Positions 51,697 to 61,987 of a stretch of 64,000 nt of DNA are shown piece by piece. Made by a program: the position numbers and the translations under genes. Numbering within the stretch: position 1 is the stretch's first letter; each line of letters starts with the position of its first letter. A model generated the notes under the pieces. That model saw only the letters and a list, made by a program, of their open reading frames with translations, did not search any database and was not told the origin of the DNA. Source of the DNA: Roseivirga sp. E12 (GTDB taxonomy: Bacteria > Bacteroidota > Bacteroidia > Cytophagales > Cyclobacteriaceae); contig NZ_JAGFMD010000005.1 in NCBI RefSeq assembly GCF_017592825.1, forward strand, positions 1 through 64,000, in the 5' to 3' direction.

Positions 51697-52410
51697 ATGA
51701 AAGACATACATGACATCTTGTTTCTGGACATAGAAACCGTCCCCCTCTACCCAACCTTTGGTGAACTTACTGATAGATTTCAGGCATTATGGACAAAGAA
51801 AGCTCAGTTTATAAGAGGCGCTGACCAACAGTCTCCAGAAGAACTTTATGAAAGAGCCGGCATTTATGCAGAGTTTGGCAAAATCATCACCATTGCCGTT
51901 GGCTATTTTGTTCCAAGTAAGGATAATACTTCAAACTTCAGAATCAAGGCCTTCGCCAATCACGATGAGAAGCTTCTCCTCGAGGAGTTCTCATCTCTTA
52001 TCAGCAATCATTTCAACTCAAAGAAAATCAGGCTATGTGCCCACAATGGCAAAGAGTTCGACTTTCCTTATATCGGTAGAAGGATGCTCATCAATGAAGT
52101 GCCCATTCCAGAGCCTCTCAACCTTAGTGGTCGCAAACCATGGGAAGTACCGCATATTGACACCATGGAGCTATGGAAATTTGGTGACTACAAGCACTTC
52201 ACTTCATTAGATTTACTAGCAGCACTATTCCATGTTGAAAGCAGTAAAGATGATATTGATGGAAGTCAGGTATACCATGTTTACTATCATGAAAACGATT
52301 TAGAACGAATAGCAAAATACTGCAAGAGAGATGTTATGGTCTTAGCTCAAGTGTTTATGAGGTTGAATCAGATGCCCTTGCTGGCAAAAGATGAAATCAC
52401 AGTTCTTTAA
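51697..52410 (+). CDS. 3'-5' exonuclease of the DNA-polymerase-B-exo2 type
   Basis: 237 residues, RNase-H-like fold. Exo I motif LFLDIETVPL (Asp, Glu), Exo II-type LCAHNGKEFDFPYIGRRM, and a late YCKRDVMVLAQV Asp. It has the size and sequence of the stand-alone 'predicted 3'-5' exonuclease related to polymerase B' family. It should trim DNA or RNA 3' ends; the substrate is unknown. It precedes the RNase R gene by 66 bases on the same strand. Confidence 0.85.
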   Translation: MKDIHDILFLDIETVPLYPTFGELTDRFQALWTKKAQFIRGADQQSPEELYERAGIYAEFGKIITIAVGYFVPSKDNTSNFRIKAFANHDEKLLLEEFSSLISNHFNSKKIRLCAHNGKEFDFPYIGRRMLINEVPIPEPLNLSGRKPWEVPHIDTMELWKFGDYKHFTSLDLLAALFHVESSKDDIDGSQVYHVYYHENDLERIAKYCKRDVMVLAQVFMRLNQMPLLAKDEITVL

Positions 52411-52476
52411 AGTCTGGATGAATAGAAGATTTGCACTTTTTTATTTCTACTTTTAAATCAACTCTATTCTCCATTA

Positions 52477-54651
52477 ATGGCTCGAAAAAGAAAACCTCAA
52501 CATCACAAAAAATCTAAAAATAAAGCCAGTGGCAGCCCTAAAAGAGTCGAACCTCTAATTGCCGAATTTCTTGGCCGAAATCCGGGGAGAGGTTATCAAA
52601 TCAAACAAATATTAAAAGGGCTCGGTGTCCGGGATGTTAAGTCAAAAAACATCGTTACCGAAGCCATTTTTAGGTTGGAAGATTCAGGAAGCATTAAGAA
52701 ACTTCGCAACGGGTCCTTTACCATTGACCCCTCAGATATGAAAACACTGATCGGAATAGTTGACAGTGTAAACGCTCGTTTTGCCTATGTCACTTTAGAG
52801 GGCACACAAGAAGAAGGAGACGTATGGATATCTGTCAATGATTTAAATGGAGCCTTAGATGACGACAAAGTAAAAATTATTCTGAAGCCAAGTCGTCACG
52901 GCAAACACAGGGAAGGCAAAGTAGTCGAAATTCTAGAGCGCAATAGAGAAGACTTTGTTGGTAGACTAGAGATGTCCACTCGCTATGGTTTCGTCATTCC
53001 CGACTTCAAAAAGATGTTCCATGACATTTACGTTCGGTTAGAAGATCTTAACGGAGCCAAGCATAATGACAAAGTCATTGTGAAAATCACACAGTGGCCT
53101 GACAGAGATAAGAAACCCGAAGGAATCGTCACTCGCGTACTTGGTAAAGCAGGTGAACACAATGCAGAAATTCACTCCATTATCGCTGAGTTTGGCTTGC
53201 CATTGGAATTTCCAGAGGGTATAGAAGCAGAAGCTGAAACGATCTCAGATAAGATCACTGCCAAAGAAGTTGCAAAGCGAAAAGACTTTCGCAAGGTCAC
53301 AACCTTTACAATAGACCCATTTGATGCCAAAGACTTCGATGATGCGCTTTCCATCAAACCCCTTAAGAATGGCAATACCGAAGTAGGCATTCACATTGCG
53401 GATGTAACTCATTATGTGGACCTCAAATCAGCGGTAGAAAAAGAAGCTGTGGAAAGGGCCACGTCAGTCTATCTGGTTGATCGAACCATACCGATGTTAC
53501 CTGAAAGACTCTCTAATGGACTGTGTTCTTTAAGGCCAGAAGAAGAGAAACTGACCTTCTCAGCCGTCTTCGAACTAGACGAGAACGGTGACATCATTAA
53601 AGAATGGTTTGGCAGAACAGTCATCTATTCCGACCGAAGATTTACCTACGAAGAGGCACAAGAAAGGCTCGAATCTGGAGGCGGAGACTTTCACGAAGAA
53701 GTAAAATCACTGGATGTCTTGGCCAAAAAACTACGACAAAAGAGGTTCAACAACGGGGCAGTCAATTTTGAAACTGTAGAAGTCAAGTTCAAACTAGATG
53801 AAAAAGGCACTCCTCTTGGAGTAATACCGAAAGAGCGCAAGGATGCTCATATGCTGATCGAAGAGTTTATGCTCCTGGCCAATAAGCGGGTGGCAGAGTT
53901 CATCTTTAACAAAGTAAAGCAAGCGAACCCACTCACTTTCGTCTACCGATCTCATGACAATCCGGACCCAGAAAAGCTTGATACTTTTGCAAACTTTGCC
54001 AGACGATTTGGCCACCAATTGGACTTTGAAAAGAGAGGAGTATCTAAATCACTTAACGGACTTATAGGCAATATTGAGGGTAAACCCGAACAGAATGTAT
54101 TACAGCAATTGGCCATAAGAACAATGGCTAAAGCCAAATATACGACAGACACAAAAGGGCATTTCGGGCTTGCTTTCCCTCATTACACTCACTTCACCTC
54201 TCCCATCAGGCGATATCCTGATATGATGGTGCATCGGCTACTCCAGCACTACCTCGATGGAGGTAAATCCGTAGACAAAGAAGATTACGAAGAGCTATGT
54301 GTACATTCTTCTGGCCGAGAAAAACGTGCGGCTGATGCAGAAAGAGCATCGATCAAATACAAGCAGGTAGAATTCATGTCGCTTGTGGAACAAAAGGATT
54401 TTGAAGGTATAGTAAGTGGCGTTACCGAATGGGGTATTTATGTCGAAATCACAGAAACCAAATGTGAAGGCATGGTACGTATTGCCGATATGGATGATGA
54501 TTTTTACGAATATGATGAACAAAACTACCGTGTGATTGGTAGAAGAAATAAGAGAATGATTAGCCTTGGCGATAAAGTGAGTGTCAATGTCAAAGCGACT
54601 GACATAGATAGGCGAACCATCGACCTAATTTTTGCAAAAGATGACCAATAA
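52477..54651 (+). CDS. rnr: Ribonuclease R
   Basis: 724 residues. Basic N-terminal segment, then a winged-helix domain (about 30-90), cold-shock-type OB folds, the RNB catalytic domain with DPFDAKDFDDALS (metal-binding Asp cluster near residues 283-293), and a C-terminal S1 domain (FEGIVSGVTEWGIYVEI). It degrades structured RNA 3' to 5'. Its last 11 bases overlap the polyprenyl synthase start, showing translational coupling. Confidence 0.95.
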   Translation: MARKRKPQHHKKSKNKASGSPKRVEPLIAEFLGRNPGRGYQIKQILKGLGVRDVKSKNIVTEAIFRLEDSGSIKKLRNGSFTIDPSDMKTLIGIVDSVNARFAYVTLEGTQEEGDVWISVNDLNGALDDDKVKIILKPSRHGKHREGKVVEILERNREDFVGRLEMSTRYGFVIPDFKKMFHDIYVRLEDLNGAKHNDKVIVKITQWPDRDKKPEGIVTRVLGKAGEHNAEIHSIIAEFGLPLEFPEGIEAEAETISDKITAKEVAKRKDFRKVTTFTIDPFDAKDFDDALSIKPLKNGNTEVGIHIADVTHYVDLKSAVEKEAVERATSVYLVDRTIPMLPERLSNGLCSLRPEEEKLTFSAVFELDENGDIIKEWFGRTVIYSDRRFTYEEAQERLESGGGDFHEEVKSLDVLAKKLRQKRFNNGAVNFETVEVKFKLDEKGTPLGVIPKERKDAHMLIEEFMLLANKRVAEFIFNKVKQANPLTFVYRSHDNPDPEKLDTFANFARRFGHQLDFEKRGVSKSLNGLIGNIEGKPEQNVLQQLAIRTMAKAKYTTDTKGHFGLAFPHYTHFTSPIRRYPDMMVHRLLQHYLDGGKSVDKEDYEELCVHSSGREKRAADAERASIKYKQVEFMSLVEQKDFEGIVSGVTEWGIYVEITETKCEGMVRIADMDDDFYEYDEQNYRVIGRRNKRMISLGDKVSVNVKATDIDRRTIDLIFAKDDQ

Positions 54652-55615
54652 CCTTCAGGAGCTCGTCAACCAAATCAATAAGCGACTCGAAGAACTACAA
54701 TACGGAACGGAACCCAAAGAGCTTTACGATCCTATTCGATACATCATGTCTCTTGGTGGCAAACGCTTAAGACCCGTTTTGGTATTGTTAGCCTACAGGC
54801 TTTTCAAAGAAGACCATGACCAGATCATTGATCAGGCGATTGCCGTAGAGGTATTCCACAACTTCACCCTAATGCATGACGACATTATGGATGAAGCACC
54901 TTTAAGAAGAGGTAAAGAAACCGTTCATGAAAAATGGAATGAAAGCACTGCCATTCTTTCAGGAGATGTAATGATGGTCAAAGCCTATGATTTGATCATT
55001 CAGGCGGATGCAAATCTTAAACAAATCATGAAAGATTTCAACGAGTGCGCGGCAGGAGTATGCGAGGGGCAACAGATGGATATGAATTTCGAGGATTTGC
55101 CAACTGTTTCTGAAGAACAATACATTAATATGATTCGGTTGAAAACAGCCGTGCTCCTAGGCTTTAGTCTAAAGCTTGGAGCAATGTTAGCAAACGCTAC
55201 CGAAGCTGAAGCAAATGCTCTTTATAAGTTCGGTGTAGACATCGGCATTGGTTTCCAATTGAAAGATGACCTCTTAGATGTTTATGCCGATCAGGCAAGG
55301 TTCGGAAAACAGGTGGGTGGTGATATCATATCCAACAAAAAGACATTCCTCTTACTCAAAGCACTTGAGCTGGCTAATGAAGAACAATCGACCAACTTAA
55401 ATAACTGGATAGATCAAAGTGCTTTCGACCCAAAAGAAAAAGTAGAAGCCGTAAGAGGCATCTATGATGAGATAGGAATTTATGACCTCACACTAGGTAA
55501 AATGAATGAGTATTTTCAAAAGGGCTTTGAGGCACTGAAAAAAATCGAGGTGGCAGAAGAGAATAAAAAGCCGTTAATTGAGTTTGCAGAATACTTAATT
55601 AATAGAGACAAATAA
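54641..55615 (+). CDS. Polyprenyl (isoprenyl) diphosphate synthase
   Basis: 324 residues from the ATG at 54641. First Asp-rich motif in LMHDDIMDEAPLRRG (near residue 82) and second in QLKDDLLDVYAD; GGKRLRPVL near the start. It extends isoprenyl chains by condensing isopentenyl diphosphate, for quinones or carriers. The residues at the fourth and fifth positions before the first motif (F and T in FTLMHDD) do not allow a sure chain-length call. Start overlaps rnr; its stop is followed at once by the rhomboid ATG. Confidence 0.9.
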   Translation: MTNNLQELVNQINKRLEELQYGTEPKELYDPIRYIMSLGGKRLRPVLVLLAYRLFKEDHDQIIDQAIAVEVFHNFTLMHDDIMDEAPLRRGKETVHEKWNESTAILSGDVMMVKAYDLIIQADANLKQIMKDFNECAAGVCEGQQMDMNFEDLPTVSEEQYINMIRLKTAVLLGFSLKLGAMLANATEAEANALYKFGVDIGIGFQLKDDLLDVYADQARFGKQVGGDIISNKKTFLLLKALELANEEQSTNLNNWIDQSAFDPKEKVEAVRGIYDEIGIYDLTLGKMNEYFQKGFEALKKIEVAEENKKPLIEFAEYLINRDK

Positions 55616-56221
55616 ATGGAAATCACTTATGGGCTAATGATTGCAATTGGGTTAATCACCTACTATGCATGGCAACGCCCTGATATGCATCGCAAATTGA
55701 TGCTCAATCCCTACGCAACTTTCCACGAAAGACAATTCACCAGACTGATCACATCAGGGTTTGTGCATAATAATGGTATGCATCTATTCCTCAACCTGTT
55801 CACGCTGTACTTTTTTGGTGGAGCCATAGAGAAAATATTTATGGCCTATTTTGAAGACGCGGGCAGCTTCCTCTATGTTTTACTTTTTCTAACAGCAGTC
55901 GTTGTGGCTAACATTCCAACATTATTTAAGCATAAGGATCATCCTAATTATAATTCACTGGGTGCCTCAGGAGGGGTTTCTGCGCTCGTGATGGCCTTTA
56001 TCCTGTTTGATCCACTTCAAGATCTATGCCTTTACGCGATAGTGTGCCTACCAGGTTATGCACTGGGTGGGCTCTTTATTGTATACTCCATTGTCATGGG
56101 AAAGCGAGGAGTAGATAATATCAATCACGATGCTCACTTATATGGAGCACTTTATGGAGTGCTATTCATCCTTATATTGAAACCATCGATTTTCGAGCAA
56201 TTTATAAACACACTATTTTAA
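55616..56221 (+). CDS. Rhomboid-family intramembrane serine protease
   Basis: 201 residues, about six TM helices. Catalytic pair: Ser in GASGGVSALVM and His in NINHDAHLYGALYG. HNNGMHLFLNLFTLYFFGG is the usual L1/TM2 segment. It cleaves TM helices of substrate proteins. It begins at the base after the stop of the prenyl synthase, so it is part of the same operon. Confidence 0.92.
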   Translation: MEITYGLMIAIGLITYYAWQRPDMHRKLMLNPYATFHERQFTRLITSGFVHNNGMHLFLNLFTLYFFGGAIEKIFMAYFEDAGSFLYVLLFLTAVVVANIPTLFKHKDHPNYNSLGASGGVSALVMAFILFDPLQDLCLYAIVCLPGYALGGLFIVYSIVMGKRGVDNINHDAHLYGALYGVLFILILKPSIFEQFINTLF

Positions 56222-56222
56222 G

Positions 56223-57101
56223 ATGACTATAAAAAAGATCGCAATCTCAATACTACTTTTTTTGGTATTCCATACATGCGTTGCATATCAAGAAACACCT
56301 GATTCCACTTTAATAAAGGAGAGAATAAGTATACTAGACTCACTCTTTGTCACAGGTGCAGAAGGCTTCAACCAAATCAATAGAGACTATAGCAGAAGCA
56401 TCGGCCGATCGTTAATCGACTCTCAAACAGAAGGACTACTCATCTACGAAGTAAGTGTTGATGAAAATGGCCAAGTAGTAGTGAAGTTCATGACTAAGCT
56501 TTCGGAAGAAATAGAAAATGCAGTTACAAACATTATTCTCAATAGTGCCAATGGTTGGATCAATATTGGCAGACCTTATAAAGTATATGTGCCAATAAGT
56601 TTTAGTCTTGGTCGATATCAAATTAAGGAGATTATGGCCTCGATAGACAAGTTCCCGTCAGAATTCAAGCCACCCTTTGTTAAGGCTTTCGGTCATTCCG
56701 TAATTAGAGGAATTCCTCAGCGCACAAAAACAACGATAGAAAGAAAACCCGGAGATGCTCGGACTAATGAGGAGATTGCACGAGAGGTTGGAGAACAAAT
56801 GAGGAAAGAAAAGATGCTCGACAGTCGATCAGTTCCAAAACTTGATATTAAGGAAGGTGTGACCATGAAAGCGTATAATAAGGAGCTCGAGAAGTTTGAA
56901 ACTTTTATGAGAAAAGGTAAGTCAAAAAAGGCCTATGTGAGTTTAAGCAAGATTATTAGATACAACCCTTTCGATAAGTCACTCATCCAACAGCGCAGAA
57001 GGCTTGAGAAAGAATTGGGAAAAGATGAATACCGTGCCCGTGATATTCTTTGGCTTCAGGCCATGGACTATATCGCCTCGGAGCAAAACAAAAAACCCTG
57101 A
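56223..57101 (+). CDS. Exported protein of unknown function (292 aa)
   Basis: 292 residues. Signal peptide to about CVAYQE. A central region (about 60-140) has an alternating pattern with GLLIYEVSVDENGQVVVKFM and NGWINIGRPYKVYVPISFSL, reminiscent of the TonB C-terminal fold but without a TM anchor and proline-rich spacer. The last third is Lys/Arg-rich and helical. No firm call. It starts one base after the rhomboid stop, at the end of the operon. Confidence 0.65.
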   Translation: MTIKKIAISILLFLVFHTCVAYQETPDSTLIKERISILDSLFVTGAEGFNQINRDYSRSIGRSLIDSQTEGLLIYEVSVDENGQVVVKFMTKLSEEIENAVTNIILNSANGWINIGRPYKVYVPISFSLGRYQIKEIMASIDKFPSEFKPPFVKAFGHSVIRGIPQRTKTTIERKPGDARTNEEIAREVGEQMRKEKMLDSRSVPKLDIKEGVTMKAYNKELEKFETFMRKGKSKKAYVSLSKIIRYNPFDKSLIQQRRRLEKELGKDEYRARDILWLQAMDYIASEQNKKP

Positions 57102-57118
57102 TGTTTCCATCAGGGTTT
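57093..57118. terminator. Bidirectional terminator between the 292-aa gene and rpmA
   Basis: AAACCCTGATG pairs perfectly with CATCAGGGTTT around TTTC. It overlaps the stop codon of the 292-aa gene and also ends the rplU-rpmA transcript on the minus strand. Confidence 0.87.
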
Positions 57119-57140
57119 CAATATATAAAGTCTTTGATGC

Positions 57141-57416
57141 TTATGCCTCAGCAGCTTCCTCACTAAAAGGAATTACTGAAACGTAAGATCTATCTTTTCT
57201 TCCTTTCTTGAACTCAACTACACCGTGAGTCAATGCAAACAAAGTATGGTCCTTACCCATTCCTACGTTAGTACCTGGGTGATGCTTTGTTCCTCTTTGT
57301 CTTACGATGATATTACCTGCAATTGCAGCCTGACCACCATAAATTTTTACACCTAGTCGTTTCGATTCTGATTCACGACCGTTATTCGAACTACCTGCTC
57401 CTTTCTTATGCGCCAT
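57141..57416 (-). CDS. rpmA: 50S ribosomal protein L27
   Basis: 91 residues. Typical start [16 protein letters not shown], then [22 protein letters not shown]. No N-terminal extension that would need processing. Located after rplU with 8 bases between, the standard order. Confidence 0.97.
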   Translation of the reverse strand: MAHKKGAGSSNNGRESESKRLGVKIYGGQAAIAGNIIVRQRGTKHHPGTNVGMGKDHTLFALTHGVVEFKKGRKDRSYVSVIPFSEEAAEA

Positions 57417-57424
57417 GGTCCTAC

Positions 57425-57736
57425 TTATTTAGAAATTTTCTCGATTAAAACTTTAGTGAACTGCTGGCGATGGCCATTCTTCACTTTGTAGCCTTTTCTT
57501 CTCTTCTTCTTGAAGACGATCACTTTGTCGCCCTTCACATGTCCGATGATTTTACCAGACACCTTAGCACCCTTTACTACGGGGGCACCAACTTCTACTT
57601 TACCTTCGTTGTCGAGTAACAATACGTTACCGAACTCTACGGAAGCGCCTTCTTCGCCCTCCATCAATGGAGCGTATACGAATTGGTCTTGCGTTACCTT
57701 GAACTGCTTACCTGCTATATCTACTATTGCGTACAT
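57425..57736 (-). CDS. rplU: 50S ribosomal protein L21
   Basis: 103 residues. Starts [16 protein letters not shown] and has the [18 protein letters not shown] motif near the C-terminus. First gene of the rplU-rpmA operon. Confidence 0.97.
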   Translation of the reverse strand: MYAIVDIAGKQFKVTQDQFVYAPLMEGEEGASVEFGNVLLLDNEGKVEVGAPVVKGAKVSGKIIGHVKGDKVIVFKKKRRKGYKVKNGHRQQFTKVLIEKISK

Positions 57737-58018
57737 TTTGAATCTTTTTCAAAAACGGACTGCAAAGGTAATGGAATGTTGGGGAAAAACAAACCAAATC
57801 CAAACCATAAATCCAAGAGATTTTTCAATATTAAATTTTCATTTTTTTTCATGCCGTCATACGATTTAAATTCGAATAAGTTTTAGTCGAATACTACTCC
57901 TGCAGTACACTATATAACAGATAGTTATGATGGTTTTGGAAACCGATTACATAACTTGAATAACTAAAAATTTAGCGTTGATTTTTCAGCCAGTTTTTGT
58001 AATATTTGTTGAAGGTTA

Positions 58019-58030
58019 CGACCCCAATAA
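58019..58030 (+). repeat. CGACCCCAATAA repeat, copy 1
   Basis: Identical to 58184-58195, 165 bases apart. ACCCCAATAA recurs at 59233-59242 just before nrdA. Confidence 0.7.
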
Positions 58031-58183
58031 ACAACCTATCTTCTGGTCGAAGTCTTACTCATAAGAGTATCAAGGCTTTAGCTAGATACTCTTAAAAATT
58101 TAGAGATTTCTTCAAAGGTTCGCCTTTGATTATGTGTGTTTATATGAAGAAGCATTCCTTCTTCAGCGTGACTTTTATTATTT

Positions 58184-58195
58184 CGACCCCAATAA
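58184..58195 (+). repeat. CGACCCCAATAA repeat, copy 2
   Basis: Lies 12 bases before the nrdB ATG. The ACCCCAATAA core also lies three bases before the nrdA ATG (59233-59242). Confidence 0.7.
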
Positions 58196-58207
58196 CTAAA
58201 GATCAAC

Positions 58208-59209
58208 ATGAGTGAGCTGACATCAGCAGTGCAGGAGCCCTTGTTAAAAGAAAACAAGAACAGGTTCGTTCTTTTTCCTATTCAACACGATGATATCTGG
58301 CAGTACTATAAGAAGGCGGAAGCCAGTATATGGACTGCGGAAGAAATTGATCTTCACCAAGACCTTACCGATTGGAATGATAAACTCACAGAAGACGAGC
58401 AATACTTTATAAAGCACATACTTGCCTTCTTTGCCGCATCAGACGGTATTGTTAATGAGAACCTTGCTGAAAACTTCGTAAACGAAGTACAGTACACAGA
58501 AGCAAAGTTCTTCTATGGTTTCCAGATCATGATGGAAAACATACATTCAGAAACCTATTCCTTATTAATAGATACTTACATCAAAAACCCACAGGAAGCC
58601 AACGAGCTTTTCAATGCCATCGAAACATTCGATGCCATTAAGAAAAAAGCAGACTGGGCACTTAAGTGGATTGACTCTCCATCTTTTGCTGAAAGACTGA
58701 TAGCCTTTGCGGCAGTAGAAGGAATTTTCTTTTCTGGTAGCTTCTGCTCAATCTTCTGGTTGAAGAAAAGAGGTTTGATGCCAGGCCTTACTTTTTCTAA
58801 TGAGTTAATCTCTCGAGACGAAGGACTGCACTGTGATTTTGCTGTTCACCTTCATAATGAACACCTAATTAACAAAGTACCTCAAGAGAGAATCAAAGAG
58901 ATAATCATTGATGCACTCGATATAGAAAGAGAATTCATTACTGAGTCTTTACCAGTAAGACTTATTGGTATGAATTCAGACTTGATGGCACAGTATCTGG
59001 AATTTGTAACAGACAGACTGTTAATAGAGCTTGGTTGCCCTAAGGTTTACAATGCAACCAACCCATTTGATTTCATGGAAATGATTTCACTTCAAGGTAA
59101 AACTAACTTCTTTGAAAAGAGAGTTGGAGATTACCAAAAAGCAGGAGTTATGAAAGACAAAGACGACAGCTCAGATTCGCGAGCATTGTCTTTTGACGCA
59201 GACTTCTAA
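58208..59209 (+). CDS. nrdB: Class I ribonucleotide reductase, small subunit
   Basis: 333 residues. The ferritin-like metal site is visible: [29 protein letters not shown], and a later E..H pair in [15 protein letters not shown]. The radical Tyr position is kept, four residues after the His of ENIHSETY, so a tyrosyl-radical enzyme is expected. It makes the radical needed by NrdA to form deoxyribonucleotides. It is first in the operon and has a long structured leader. Confidence 0.95.
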   Translation: MSELTSAVQEPLLKENKNRFVLFPIQHDDIWQYYKKAEASIWTAEEIDLHQDLTDWNDKLTEDEQYFIKHILAFFAASDGIVNENLAENFVNEVQYTEAKFFYGFQIMMENIHSETYSLLIDTYIKNPQEANELFNAIETFDAIKKKADWALKWIDSPSFAERLIAFAAVEGIFFSGSFCSIFWLKKRGLMPGLTFSNELISRDEGLHCDFAVHLHNEHLINKVPQERIKEIIIDALDIEREFITESLPVRLIGMNSDLMAQYLEFVTDRLLIELGCPKVYNATNPFDFMEMISLQGKTNFFEKRVGDYQKAGVMKDKDDSSDSRALSFDADF

Positions 59210-59245
59210 AGAAAAATATTTAATACCCCCAAACCCCAATAAATA

Positions 59246-61621
59246 ATGTTAGTAGTAAAAAGAGATGGCAGACGCGAGTCCGTCAAATTCGACAAGATCA
59301 CCGCCCGGGTCGAGAAGCTCTCGTACGGCCTAGACTCCAACTTTGTTGAGCCTATTGATGTAGCCAAGAAAGTAATTGAAGGCTTATTCGATGGCGTAAG
59401 TACCCCAGAGCTAGACAATCTTGCAGCAGAGATTGCAGCAACCATGACCGTTCAGCACCCTGATTATGCTAAACTGGCCGCAAGGATTGCTATTTCAAAC
59501 CTGCACAAGACAACTAGTAAATCTTTCTCCAACACCATGAAAAGACTCTACACTTATGTAGACCCTAAGACTGGTGAAAACGCCCCACTAGTTTCGAAAG
59601 AAACTTATGGTATCGTAAAGAAGAACGCTGCTGTACTTGACTCAACAATTATATATGATCGTGACTTCAGTTATGACTACTTCGGTTTCAAAACTTTAGA
59701 GCGTTCATACTTAATGAAATTAGACGGTAAAATCGTTGAACGCCCTCAGCATATGCTCATGAGAGTAGCTGTAGGTATTCACGGTGAGAACCTAGAAAAA
59801 GTAGTAGAGACGTATAACCTCCTTTCTGAAAAGTGGTTTACGCATGCTACACCTACCCTATTTAACGCTGGAACACCAAAACCTCAGCTGTCTTCATGTT
59901 TCCTACTAACCATGAAGGATGACAGTATTGACGGTATCTATGATACTTTGAAGCAATGCGCAAAAATTTCGCAATCTGCGGGAGGTATAGGTCTAAGCAT
60001 TCACAATGTGAGAGCGAAAGGATCATACATTAAAGGAACTGGCGGAGTTTCTAATGGTGTAGTTCCAATGTTGAGAAACTTCGACATGACTGCACGTTAT
60101 GTAGATCAAGGTGGAGGGAAACGTAAAGGGTCCTTCGCAATGTACCTTGAACCTTGGCATGCCGATATCTTCGACTTTCTTGACTTAAAGAAAAACCATG
60201 GTAAAGAAGAATTAAGAGCTAGAGATTTATTCTACGCGCTTTGGATTCCAGACTTATTCATGAAAAGAGTAGAAGCCAATGAAGATTGGACATTGCTTTG
60301 CCCTAATGAGTGCCCAGGCTTGTCTGATGTTTATGGTGATGAGTTTGAGAAGCTTTACGAGAAGTACGAAAGAGAAGGCAAAGGTCGTCAGACTGTAAAA
60401 GCACAAGACCTTTGGTTCGAGGTACTAGAATCTCAGATTGAAACCGGTACGCCTTATATGCTTTATAAGGATGCAGCCAACAAGAAATCGAACCAGAAAA
60501 ATTTAGGAACGATTAAGTCGTCTAACCTTTGTACTGAAATTATTGAGTACACTGCACCAGATGAAGTAGCCGTTTGTAACCTTGCATCTCTTGCATTGCC
60601 AATGTATGTTGATCAGGAAACTGGCACTTATGATTTCCAGAAGTTATATGATGTTACTTATGTAGCCACAAAGAACCTGAACAGGGTAATTGATGTGAAC
60701 TACTACCCAGTACCTGAGGCTAAGAACTCTAACATGCGTCACAGACCAATTGGTTTGGGTGTACAAGGACTTGCCGATGCATTTATCTTAATGAGAATGC
60801 CTTTCGATTCTCCTGAAGCGAAGAAGCTGAACAAAGATATCTTTGAAACGATCTACTTTGCTGCAATGACAGCTTCTAAAGACGAAGCAAAAATTGACGG
60901 AGCTTACGAGACTTTCAAAGGTTCGCCAGTATCTAAAGGTATTTTCCAGTATGATATGTGGGGTGTAACTCCTGATTCTGGACTTTGGGATTGGGATAGT
61001 CTTAAGAAAGAGGTAAAGAAACACGGTGTGAGAAACTCATTACTAGTTGCTCCTATGCCAACTGCTTCTACATCTCAAATCTTAGGAAACAACGAGTGCT
61101 TCGAGCCATATACTTCAAACATATATACAAGAAGAACACTATCTGGTGAGTTCGTGATTGTGAACCAACACTTAATGAAGGACCTAATTAAACTAGGCCT
61201 TTGGAGTGCTGACATGAAGAACAAATTGATCGCTGCACAGGGATCAGTTCAGAACATTCCAGATATTCCTCAAGACATCAAAGACCTTTACAAAACTGTT
61301 TGGGAAATCTCTCAAAAAGCGGTTATTGAGATGTCTGCAGATAGAGGAGCATACATTTGCCAGTCACAGAGTTTGAACATCCACATTCAGGATCCAAACT
61401 TTGGTAAGTTGACTTCAATGCACTTTTACGCTTGGAAGAACGGCTTAAAGACGGGTATGTATTACTTAAGATCAAAAGCAGCTACAAGCGCTATCCAATT
61501 CACAGTAGACAAAGCAGCGGCAAGTATGCCAGCGCCTACTGCAGCAGAATTGGAGCAAAAAGCAGCAGACATGGCTTGCTCTATAGATAATCCTGACGGC
61601 TGCGAAGCCTGTGGTAGTTAG
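59246..61621 (+). CDS. nrdA: Class I ribonucleotide reductase, large subunit
   Basis: 791 residues. An N-terminal ATP-cone (about 1-90, [18 protein letters not shown]) gives allosteric activity control. Catalytic cysteines are in [17 protein letters not shown] and [10 protein letters not shown]. The C-terminal redox pair is CEAC. It reduces ribonucleoside diphosphates using the NrdB radical. It follows nrdB by 36 bases and carries an ACCCCAATAA element directly before the ATG. Confidence 0.96.
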   Translation: MLVVKRDGRRESVKFDKITARVEKLSYGLDSNFVEPIDVAKKVIEGLFDGVSTPELDNLAAEIAATMTVQHPDYAKLAARIAISNLHKTTSKSFSNTMKRLYTYVDPKTGENAPLVSKETYGIVKKNAAVLDSTIIYDRDFSYDYFGFKTLERSYLMKLDGKIVERPQHMLMRVAVGIHGENLEKVVETYNLLSEKWFTHATPTLFNAGTPKPQLSSCFLLTMKDDSIDGIYDTLKQCAKISQSAGGIGLSIHNVRAKGSYIKGTGGVSNGVVPMLRNFDMTARYVDQGGGKRKGSFAMYLEPWHADIFDFLDLKKNHGKEELRARDLFYALWIPDLFMKRVEANEDWTLLCPNECPGLSDVYGDEFEKLYEKYEREGKGRQTVKAQDLWFEVLESQIETGTPYMLYKDAANKKSNQKNLGTIKSSNLCTEIIEYTAPDEVAVCNLASLALPMYVDQETGTYDFQKLYDVTYVATKNLNRVIDVNYYPVPEAKNSNMRHRPIGLGVQGLADAFILMRMPFDSPEAKKLNKDIFETIYFAAMTASKDEAKIDGAYETFKGSPVSKGIFQYDMWGVTPDSGLWDWDSLKKEVKKHGVRNSLLVAPMPTASTSQILGNNECFEPYTSNIYTRRTLSGEFVIVNQHLMKDLIKLGLWSADMKNKLIAAQGSVQNIPDIPQDIKDLYKTVWEISQKAVIEMSADRGAYICQSQSLNIHIQDPNFGKLTSMHFYAWKNGLKTGMYYLRSKAATSAIQFTVDKAAASMPAPTAAELEQKAADMACSIDNPDGCEACGS

Positions 61622-61651
61622 TAATATCGGGGTTGATTACTACTAACGTAG

Positions 61652-61683
61652 AATCCCTGGCCGGGCGGTCAGGGATTTTTTTA
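61652..61683 (+). terminator. Terminator of nrdBA
   Basis: AATCCCTGGCC pairs with GGTCAGGGATT (one G-U) around a GGGC loop, followed by seven T. Confidence 0.88.
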
Positions 61684-61693
61684 TTTTTAGGCT

Positions 61694-61981
61694 ATGGATA
61701 TCAAAAACATCAAGTCTCTCAGGAGTATCGACCTTCTAAAGTTGCTCTTATACAGTTTTGCAGGGTTGAGTATCCCCTTATTAGGATTAATGCTGATACT
61801 CCAACTCCTAGGTGTGCCTATGACTATAAACGAGATTGATTACTATGGCTCAGAAGGTCTAATTTATAGTTTACTCTTTATACCAACTTTCTTGCTCGTG
61901 AGTGCCTTTGTGTTTTGGCTGTATTTAGGTCTAGGCTGGAAAATTGCCAGATGGGGCTTGAAGGCGCTTGGGAAATCTTAA
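61694..61981 (+). CDS. Small two-TM membrane protein of unknown function (95 aa)
   Basis: 95 residues with two hydrophobic helices (about 14-43 and 56-82) separated by a short acidic loop (NEIDYYGSEG), and a basic C-terminus (WKIARWGLKALGKS). No family recognised. TATTTTTA, one base off the -7 consensus, lies shortly before the ATG, within the nrdA terminator's T-run, so it may have its own promoter. Might act as a small inner-membrane accessory protein; no partner is obvious. Confidence 0.6.
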   Translation: MDIKNIKSLRSIDLLKLLLYSFAGLSIPLLGLMLILQLLGVPMTINEIDYYGSEGLIYSLLFIPTFLLVSAFVFWLYLGLGWKIARWGLKALGKS

Positions 61982-61987
61982 CTCTTG

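Larger units (their letters stand above)
57737..58207 (+). promoter_or_regulatory. 471-base intergenic region with a structured nrdB leader
   Basis: It divides rplU (minus) from nrdB (plus). No gene is seen. The part near nrdB contains the 12-bp repeat CGACCCCAATAA twice (58019-58030 and 58184-58195). Between the copies are three hairpins: TAAGAGTATC/GATACTCTTA (58062-58071 and 58085-58094), TCAAAGG/CCTTTGA around TTCG (58112-58129), and TGAAGAAG/CTTCTTCA (58146-58166). The leader could be a regulatory RNA controlling ribonucleotide reductase. An ACACTATAT half-site at 57907 weakly resembles an NrdR box. Confidence 0.55.

Noticed and set aside
57905-57922. NrdR box upstream of nrdB
   Set aside because: ACACTATAT matches only the first half of the NrdR consensus, the second half is poor, and no second box is found at the usual distance.
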